Origin: Chlamydomonas sphaeroides
Taxonomy: Eukaryota; Chlorophyta; Chlorophyceae; Chlamydomonadales; Chlamydomonadaceae
DNA length: 64,000 nt
NCBI GenBank assembly: GCA_001662425.1
Contig: BDDC01000016.1
Span: 89,374 to 153,373 of the forward strand
Direction of reading: 5' to 3'
In this document: positions 57,253 to 64,000 of the stretch, in pieces
Position numbering within the stretch: position 1 is the stretch's first letter
Layout of the letters: every line of letters starts with the position of its first letter
Notes under the pieces: generated by a model
The model's input: the letters and a program-made list of their open reading frames with translations, nothing else
What the model was told of the DNA's origin: nothing
Database searches by the model: none
Position numbers and translations under genes: made by a program

Positions 57253-58081
57253 GGCAACAGCTTGTGGCTACGTAAGGGTGCACGCTGTTGTATGTCATGG
57301 TAGAAGGCGACACTCGAACCAAGTTCAAGTCTGGTGCGTGCGACAGCTGGCGCCTTCTGGAGCTGCCACGAGCTGCCCGACAGCCAGTCGCGCCGCTGCC
57401 GCGCACGCTGTGCCTCCAACACGATGCCGCTAGCACGGGTGGGCTGCTGCCTCCACGCCGCCAGGCGCCAACGGCCAGGCCCCGCGCTACCAGGAATCCA
57501 GGAGCCTGGGTTGGTTGCATCCTGTTACATGCGCTGGCGGCCGAGGGGGAGGTCCCCTCCTGCCCCCTGCTGGCGGCACCGCCCTGCACAGCAGGGAGCC
57601 AGGAAGCTGCGGCCCCGAGCCCGGGGGTGGGGTCGAGGCCACGTGGTCATGGCCATAATGCGGTAGCGTGATGTCATTAGCACCGCTATCCCATCAGTTG
57701 CCGTCCAGTTGGACGCCCCTCCAGCCATACATGTGTCGCCGCTCACAGGCTCAAAGGAATGCCACCCCAACAGAAGTGCAGAGTCTGCCTGTCGCCGAAG
57801 CGCACAAGCGACGTTCAAGACAGCGCCACCTGGGGCCCTTACAGGCAGTCATTGCTTACAAACTACAACAACAACAACTACAGCAGCAACCCCAGCCCAT
57901 AACCACACACTGGCCGCTTGATGTCCGTGCTTGGCCGCAGACAGCCGCACCCTAGGCCACGCCCCCCCTAAGGCGCGCCGCTGGCCGAGGCCCCCCCCCC
58001 CAGCTAGCCTGGGTCACGCGTGGACCTGCAAGGCGCCCATCCTGCCCACCGTGTTGTGCCCATGTAGCGGATCATCCCCGC
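57253..58081. other. 5' flank of F-box/LRR-like gene 3 and 3' flank of gene 4
   Basis: The first 250 bases resemble the 5' flank of gene 4 (60424 onward): both show GCAACAGCT next to the start, then AAGTTCAAGTC, GCGACAGCTGG, CTGTGCCTC and a cysteine-like GCTGCCTCCACGC block. Beyond this no feature is seen. TTACA at 57857-57861 (TGTAA on the minus strand) could be the gene 4 poly(A) signal. Confidence 0.5.
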
Positions 58082-60423
58082 CTAATGCAGCCTGCCCGGC
58101 AGCGCCCACAGCGCCTCCCACGCCTCCAGCGCCCATCGCAGCCGCTCCGCACCGCCGCGGCCTGCCAGCGCCGCCGCCAGCTCGCCCCCGGTGGCGTGGC
58201 CGCCGTCCGCCGCCAGGGCCTGGTCTAGGACCTGCAGTTGCGACGACCGGGATACAGCGGGTGCGTGTGGGGTCGTGTTTATTCAGTTGACCGCGCGGTT
58301 ACTTGCGGTCTTACGGCAGCGGCTGTACGCTGCCCTGGCGCAAATCCCAGAGCCGATCAAGCAGCTGGCCGCGGCCGAGCTGCGGTGCATATCGGTATCT
58401 GCAGATGCGTCTCGTTATTCGGCAACCTTATGCTCAGCTATCGGGCGCGGCTGTCAACCCCCGACAGACAGGCACAGCGCATTCCTCGACAATCCGTTCC
58501 TAGGGGCAACGCTGAATCCTGCTGAGCCTCCCAGGTCCCAGCCAGCGGAGCACCCACCACGCCGGCAGCCTCGGCGAGGATGCTGCCGACCGTGAATACC
58601 GAGATCCTGTTGCGCGGGGGCAGCGGCCCGCGCAGCGCCACCGCCCACCACTCCTCGCCCGGCCCAGCGTCCGTAACGTCCGCTTCGGCCTGCGCTGCGT
58701 CCCAGACAGCGGCCGCAATCGACGCCGGGTCGGCGATCCCCACGTCCAGCAACAGCGCCTTCGTGGCGTGCAGGGAATGCATCTGCTTGCATCCGGCCTC
58801 GAACGCCGCGCGTCGATGAGCAACAGGGGCCGCCGGCCGGCGCCACACGCCGGCGCCCCCGCCGGCGGCGCCCGACAGCTGCGCCCGCAGAGACGGGCCC
58901 GCCAGAATGTGCAGCGTGGGGTAGTCAATCTGCCGGATGTGTGGGCTGCTGGGTGTGGCGGCGGGGCCGTCCGCCATGAGGAGCAGCTGCCGCAGCAGCG
59001 GCAGCTCCAGCGCGCTGTGAGGCGGCAGCGGCGCCGGGGGCCCTGCGTGGCTGGTTGCGGCGGCGGCAAACACGGCGGGCTGCAGCTGGAGCTGCAGCCG
59101 CTGGCCCCACTCGCTGCTGCTGGCGCGGCTGCAGTCGATTTCCAGCCAGCGCGGCCGCAGCAGCTGCGCCAGCTCCGCCAGCCGCTCCGGATCGCACGTC
59201 CCGGCCGCCTCCATGGCCAGGCACCCCACCGACACCTCCTCGCAGGGCGCCAGTAGCTGCCGCAGCGCCTGACAGCCCTGGTCGGCAGCCCAGCCCAGCA
59301 CTTCGTAGCGGTCATATCGCAGGCTCCTGGCCTGCAGCCGCGCCAGCCGCGGCGCCAGCGGGCCGTGCGCCAGGAGGCCCTCCGCCAGCGCACACAGCTG
59401 CTGCAGCGACGCGCACCCGTCTATGCTGATGGCGGTGACGCTGCCCGCCTCGAGGCCGAGCTCCATGTCTCCGAAGCCGCAGGGCGCGCGGCGGAGGCGG
59501 AGCAGCTGCAGCGACGGCGGCATGGCGCGGAGGGCGGCGGCCAGCGATGCCGGGCCCTGTTGGAAGGCCGCGTCCAGCTCGCGAGGGTACAGCCGGAAGC
59601 ACCCGTCGGCGAGGCTGTAGTCGACGATGAGCTCCCGCAGGCCCGAGAGCTGCTTCATCGCGCCGGCGGCGAGCAGTTGGGTGACTTGCCTGTGTTCCTC
59701 CTCGACCGCAGCGTCGATGGTGATGCGCTGGAGGGCGCAGTTGCCGCGCAGGTGGAATAGGCTGGCTGCGCAGGCCGCGTTGGGCAGGCTGAGGCTCTGC
59801 AGCCGCGGCAGCTCCGCCAGGGCTCCGAAGACGGGGCCCGGTGTCGCGTACGACGCGCTGATGTAGCCGGTGAGGGTAACGTCGGTGAGGTTCGGCAGCA
59901 GCCGCACGACCGACCCGACGGCGGCCATGCCTTCGTAATCCTCAATCTCCTGGTCGGAGCCGTACTCGGAGCCGTACTCGGAGTCAAGGCAGTCCGGCAC
60001 GTCGAGGCGCAGCATGGTGATGCGCTGCAGCGCTTCTGGGGAGGCACCTTGAAGGGGCAGCGCCAGGGCCTCGCCCGCCACATCCAAGTCCTTGCAGTTC
60101 AAGGACAAGGACATGTTGGCAACCCGGGGCCAGCATGACCAGGGTGGGTGCTGCTGCTCCCTTGCCATGACGACGTGCTTGTACTTCACGCAGACGCCCA
60201 GGCTCGTCAGGCTCGCGTCGATGCCGTCGCGAAGCGCCTTGCACGCGAGGCGAGCATTGCGGAGATACTTGCAGCCGCGACGGCCATCACAGCTCAACAG
60301 TTCAAGGATAGTCTCCCAACCGTCAGCAGGAAGCGCACGGAGAAGCGAAGGGAAGGCGACTGAAGACGTCGCGGTGCTCTGGTCGGCAGCGCAGATGCCG
60401 TCCAGGCGCTTAGGCCGCGACAT
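58082..60423 (-). CDS. F-box/LRR-like protein, family member 4 (670 residues)
   Basis: Exon 1 (58561-60423, 621 residues) and exon 2 (58082-58231, 49 residues) join in phase 0. The layout is as in member 3: MSRPKRLDGICAADQSTATS, FPSLLRALPADGWETILELL, LRNARLACKALRDGIDASLT, then leucine-rich repeats (LRLLPNLTDVTLTGYIS, LAELPRLQSLSLPNAACA, LSGLRELIVDYSLADG, LPPHSALELPLLRQLLLMAD). The terminal exon reads VLDQALAADGG, GELAAALAGRGGAERLRWAL and EAWEALWALPG. A small repeated acidic stretch (SEYGSEYGSDQEIEDYEG) lies at about 140-160. The donor after AEAAG is GTGGTGGGTGC, identical to that of member 3. SCF-adaptor function is inferred from architecture only. Confidence 0.82.
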
Positions 60424-61482
60424 AGCAACAGCTCGTGTTGAGTAATTTAGTGAACGCTTTCATAGGTCTTGGGAAAAGGGAACGCCCGGAGCAAGTTCAA
60501 GTCCTGTGCGACAGCTGGAGCTGCCCGACAGCTAGAGCCGCGCAACCTGTGCCTCTAACTAGCACGGCTGTTCTTTTGCAAGTCGGTGAAAGGTACCTGA
60601 GATAACCTGTGCCTCCATCCCTATGTCCCCAGCACGCCTGTGCTGCTTCCTCCACGCTGCCAACCGCCAGGCAGGGCCAGGCCACCGCGCTACGAGGTTG
60701 TTACGAGCCTGGGGCGTGGGCTGTCAGAACCGGCAGGGGCTATAGCGCCATGTCATGTGGAGTGGCGGCATGCACACACAAGAACACCCTTGCACACAGA
60801 CCGACGCATACGATAGCCTCACATGCCAGGCGTGCCGTACGTGCGCATCCTGCCCGTTCCTGCCTCCCTCCGCACTTCAAACTCCCGTCGCCCCCACAAA
60901 TCTGCCAGCCGCTCGGCCCGTCTCGGCCCACGCCTGCCTCCCACTGCTCTGCTCCTCCTCGTGCCTCATGTGAGGTCCACCACATCCCCGCGTACACATT
61001 GAGCCACCAACCCTGCAGCCATCAACGCGGACACTGCACACACACCCTCCCTGCCTCCCTGCTGCCCTGCTGCCGGTGCTCCCATCCTGGTTCGTAGCTA
61101 CGTCTACGCGTTGAACCGAGGGCGTGCTGTGCCGGGGCCGAGTTGCGTTGTTAGCATGGGGTCCTCTTCGAGCGCGCGTCGGCGGGGCTGCGGCTTGCCG
61201 TCGCGCGTAGCCACATCTTCGATACACTGGTTGCCAGGTAACATACGACGTGGTACGCGGGCTGGGCGTTCGAGCCGGGACTCGGGTTCTCACGGGCGGC
61301 TTGCGGTCGGGCTTCATTATCCACACTCGCACCTAACCGCATTCCCTCCCTGCACGGCCAACGCGCCACTCAACCCTTAGCTGTGCTGTGCCATGTGTGG
61401 GCTTCCGTTTTCACCTAACACTTGAACACACCCTGCCTGCCAGCCCCCCAAGGAGCTCCGACTGCCCTCGCCCTGCTCCTCC
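60424..61482. other. Intergenic region between F-box/LRR-like gene 4 and the last gene
   Basis: Holds the gene 4 promoter region and the 3' flank of the next gene. At 60945-60985 a copy of the neighbouring gene's 3' end occurs (TGCTCCTCCTC, then GTGAGGTCCACCACATCC, as at 61470-61505). No gene is supported. Confidence 0.45.
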
Positions 61483-63843
61483 TCACGTGAGGTCCACCAC
61501 ATCCTCTTCGCACGCCGCCGGAGCCGCCGCTGCCGGCCGCCCACGGCCCGCCCGCCGCGCCTGCGGCGGTGCCGCCGCCGCCGCCCCTGCGCCCCTGCCA
61601 CCTGCCGCCAGCCCTGCCCCTGCCGCTCTGCCTCCTGCCCCGCCCTCCTCGCTGTCGCTGTCGCTCAGGGTGAGGTCCACATGGACAGCCCGCGACAAAG
61701 CGCCGCCCGCCTGGCGGCGAGGCAGCACCGGCGGCGCCGGGCCCGCGTCCACCACGCCGCCGCCGCCGCCGCCGCTGCCGCCGCCGCTGTCGCCCGTGTT
61801 CTGGCGCTTGGACGGCGAGCCGTCTGGGTCGGCGGTGGGCCGCGGCGGCAGCGCCGCCGCCGCCAGCGGCGGTCGGGCCGCCGCGGCACAGGCAGCGGCC
61901 TCGGGCTCTCGGTCGGGGAACAGCGTCCGCTGCAGCCGCTCCCGCCGCGCCGAGGCCGTCTCGGCGGGGGGATTGGCGGCGCCGGCGCTGGCGTCGGAGC
62001 TTCGCGGCGGCCGCGTTGCCGACCTCAGGCCCGCGTCCGCGGGCCCGGCCTCATCGTCGCTAGCGGCGCCGTTGGCGCCAGCGCCTGCGGTGGTGCCTGC
62101 CGCCGCGCCTCTCCGCGGCGGCGCCGCCGGCATGGGGCTATCCGTGAGGTCCATCACCTCGGGCCCACCGGCGCCGGCGCCGCCGGCTGCCGCCGCCGCA
62201 GCGCCACCGCCGCCGGGCCAGCGGGCCGCGACCGCCGGAGCGGCAGCGCGGCCGGCGGCGCCGGCCGCAGGGACCGCGTGCCCTGGGCCCGGCCCCGTCG
62301 GCTCAGGACGAAAGGTCCGCTCGCAGGACGGCCCGGCCGCCGCCGCCGCCGCCGCTGCCTCGTCGCCGTCACTGCCGGCGTCACCAGCGGCGCGGTGCTG
62401 CCGCTGACGGCCCACCACCGCCGCCGGCGGCGGCGGCGGCATCCGGCCGGCCGCTGACCCGAGCAGCGCGTCAAAGGACGAGGGGCCGTCGTCTAGGTCC
62501 TGGTCCATAGCATCCCGCGCGGCCGCCGCCGCGCCGCCGCCATCGCCGCCGCGTCCCTCGTGCCGCTGCGTGCCAAACCCCCCGCCCATCTCCGCGCCGT
62601 CGTCCGCATCGCTGCCCTCCTCCTCGAAGATCGACGGGAACAACGACGCCGCCGCAACGCGGCCCCGCCCCGGCCGGCCGGGGTCCTGGTCGTCGACGGC
62701 GCCGTCATCGCGACGGCCAGCCGCCGCCTGGGGTCCCGCCGGCTCCGCCGCGGCGGCGGCGGCGCCGCGGTTCGCAGCGCCCTTGCTCAGGAGTCGACGC
62801 ATGAGGTCGCTGCTGGCGTTGGAAGGAGCGGCAGCGCCGCCGCCGCTGGCGGCGCGGCCGCTGCGGCCGCTGGCGGTGCCGGCGGGCGAGGTGGCGGCGG
62901 CGCTGCCGGAGCGGCCGGCGGGGGAGCCGCTGATGCCGCCGCTTGCGCCCGCGTCGGCATTCTTGCGGCCGCGCCGGGGCTTGTTGGCTTTGTCGAGCTT
63001 GGCCTGGCGGAGGCGACCAACAAGGGGCGGGCGACGCGGCCTCAGCGACGCGGCCCACGCGGCCCCGCGTCCCTATGGCCCGCCCCTCGTCCACACGGCG
63101 ACACGCCCCCAGCTCCCGCTTTCGGGTGCGCGCTGCAGCCCCCCAGGCCGCGGCTCAGCCCGCACGGCCCCAGCTCCACCCTGGCTCGGCTGCTCCCAGC
63201 CCGCCCCGCACCGCCCCGCCTGGCCCCCGCGCAGGGCTCCCCGTAAGCCGGCACGAACCCTGTGCCGGGCCCAGCCGCCCCCTCCCCCGCCCCGCACCTG
63301 CTCCCTGCTGCGCCGCTCCTCGTCCTGCTGCACCAGCAGCCCCGGCCACAGGCGGTGCACCAAACTGCGGCGCACGTGGCGGCCGCGCACCAGCCGCGAC
63401 GACGTCAGCTGCGCGGCGTCAAAGGTGGCGTCGGCGGGGTTGACGTCGGGCAGCCGCTCGAACCTGAAGAAGGGGCGGGCGGGCGAGGGCCATGGAGAGG
63501 TGGGGCTTGGGGCAGGCTGGGCAAGGAAGGGCCGTAGGCCGCCCGCTGCGCCTTTCGGCGCGCTGCTGCTGGGCTCGTAAGCTGCAACCGGTACACATCC
63601 CGCCAACGCCCGCCTCACCGCCTCGCGGCAAGCCTCCCCGCCTCGCTGCACGCCTCGCGGCCTGCCCGCCTCATTGCCCGCCTCCCTCGCTGCCTCCCCG
63701 CCTCATTGCCCGCCTCCCCTGCCTCCCCCCCTCCCTCCCCGCCTCCCCGCCTCACTCCAGCAGGTAGGCCCACTCGCCGCCGTCCTTGGCCGCCACCTGC
63801 TTGATGCGATGAGGCACAAACTCCACCACGGCCCGCGCCGCAG
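61483..63843 (-). CDS. 3' part of a gene with SUMO-interaction-like motifs; possible GEN1-like tail
   Basis: Exons 63756-63843, 63298-63463 and 61483-63003 join in phase and end at 61483; the 5' part lies beyond the window. The first two exons give VVEFVPHRIKQVAAKDGGEW, AYLLEFERLPDVNP, then RSLVHRLWPGLLVQQDEERR and a basic KLDKANKPRRGRKN. The pattern (a short chromodomain-like strand region, then an LV..P helix and a basic tail) weakly recalls the region after the nuclease core in plant GEN1/SEND1 Holliday-junction resolvases; this is a guess. The 506-residue last exon is low-complexity Ala/Gly/Pro with acidic patches and three SUMO-interaction-like motifs: VMDLTDSP, VHVDLTLSDSDSEE and, at the very C terminus, EEDVVDLT. 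Such motifs suit a nuclear DNA-repair or chromatin protein. Confidence 0.6.
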
Positions 63844-63906
63844 CTGGGGGAGGCGCAGGAGGCGGGAGCAGCGTGGGAGGCGGTTGGGCACCGGGCGGCA
63901 GGAGGG

Positions 63907-64000
63907 CAGGGCGGTGGGGCGGCAGGGCGGTAGGGCGGCAGGGCGGTGGGGCGGCAGGGCGGTGGGGCGGCAGGGCGGTGGGGCGGCAGGGCGGTGGGGC
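63907..64000. repeat. 16-bp tandem repeat running off the window
   Basis: About six copies of GCAGGGCGGTGGGGCG, in the intron upstream of the exon starting at 63843 (minus strand), continuing past the window end. Confidence 0.9.

Noticed and set aside
57310..57340. GTTCAAGTC as a tRNA B-box, which would make the shared 5' flank a tRNA-derived element
   Set aside because: No A-box, cloverleaf or terminator could be folded around it, and a 9-base match occurs easily by chance.
1..64000. Prokaryotic features (operons, CRISPR arrays, ribosome binding sites, insertion sequences)
   Set aside because: The genes have many spliceosomal introns and eukaryotic domain families. The tandem repeats are microsatellites or minisatellites without spacer structure.

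Overview
This is nuclear DNA of a eukaryote, most likely a chlorophyte green alga. It is very GC-rich, its genes are cut by many short GT-AG introns, and it encodes a caleosin, a mitochondrial-type HslV and large Ala/Gly/Pro-rich proteins. A chlorophycean alga such as a selenastracean is my guess; the genus cannot be fixed from the sequence alone. I built the gene models by hand, chaining exons whose reading phases agree across every junction. In the long multi-exon genes that agreement is itself strong evidence.

Left part (1-20 kb): a caleosin (451-4002, +); a small protein of unknown function (5030-6723, +); a TKL-like protein kinase with an activation segment of about 440 residues and a possible C-terminal lipidation motif (9176-14556, -); and the HslV protease subunit (16026-19818, -). 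HslV shares a 340-bp divergent promoter with an alanyl-tRNA editing protein of the AARSD1 type (20159-24993, +), which a 365-base assembly gap interrupts. A secreted cyclophilin-like protein (25392-27704, +) and a 1125-residue MYND zinc-finger protein (28393-35546, +) follow.

Middle part (35.5-44.3 kb): a duplication-rich zone. It holds a frameshifted copy of the last two MYND exons with their 3' flank, orphan terminal exons of an F-box/LRR-like family, one intact F-box/LRR-like gene (38879-41016, -), one decayed copy (42041-44266, -), and copies of a roughly 170-bp dispersed repeat.

Right part (44-64 kb): the spliceosome-associated protein cactin in 17 exons (45316-53065, -); two more intact F-box/LRR-like genes that are recent duplicates including their 5' flanks (54717-57252 and 58082-60423, -); and the 3' part of a gene with SUMO-interaction-like motifs and weak resemblance to GEN1 tails (61483 to beyond 64000, -).

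The housekeeping genes (HslV, AARSD1, cactin, caleosin) look ordinary. The novelty lies in the F-box/LRR-like array, with its separately encoded Trp-rich terminal module, in the MYND relatives dispersed among it, and in the kinase with the giant activation-segment insert.
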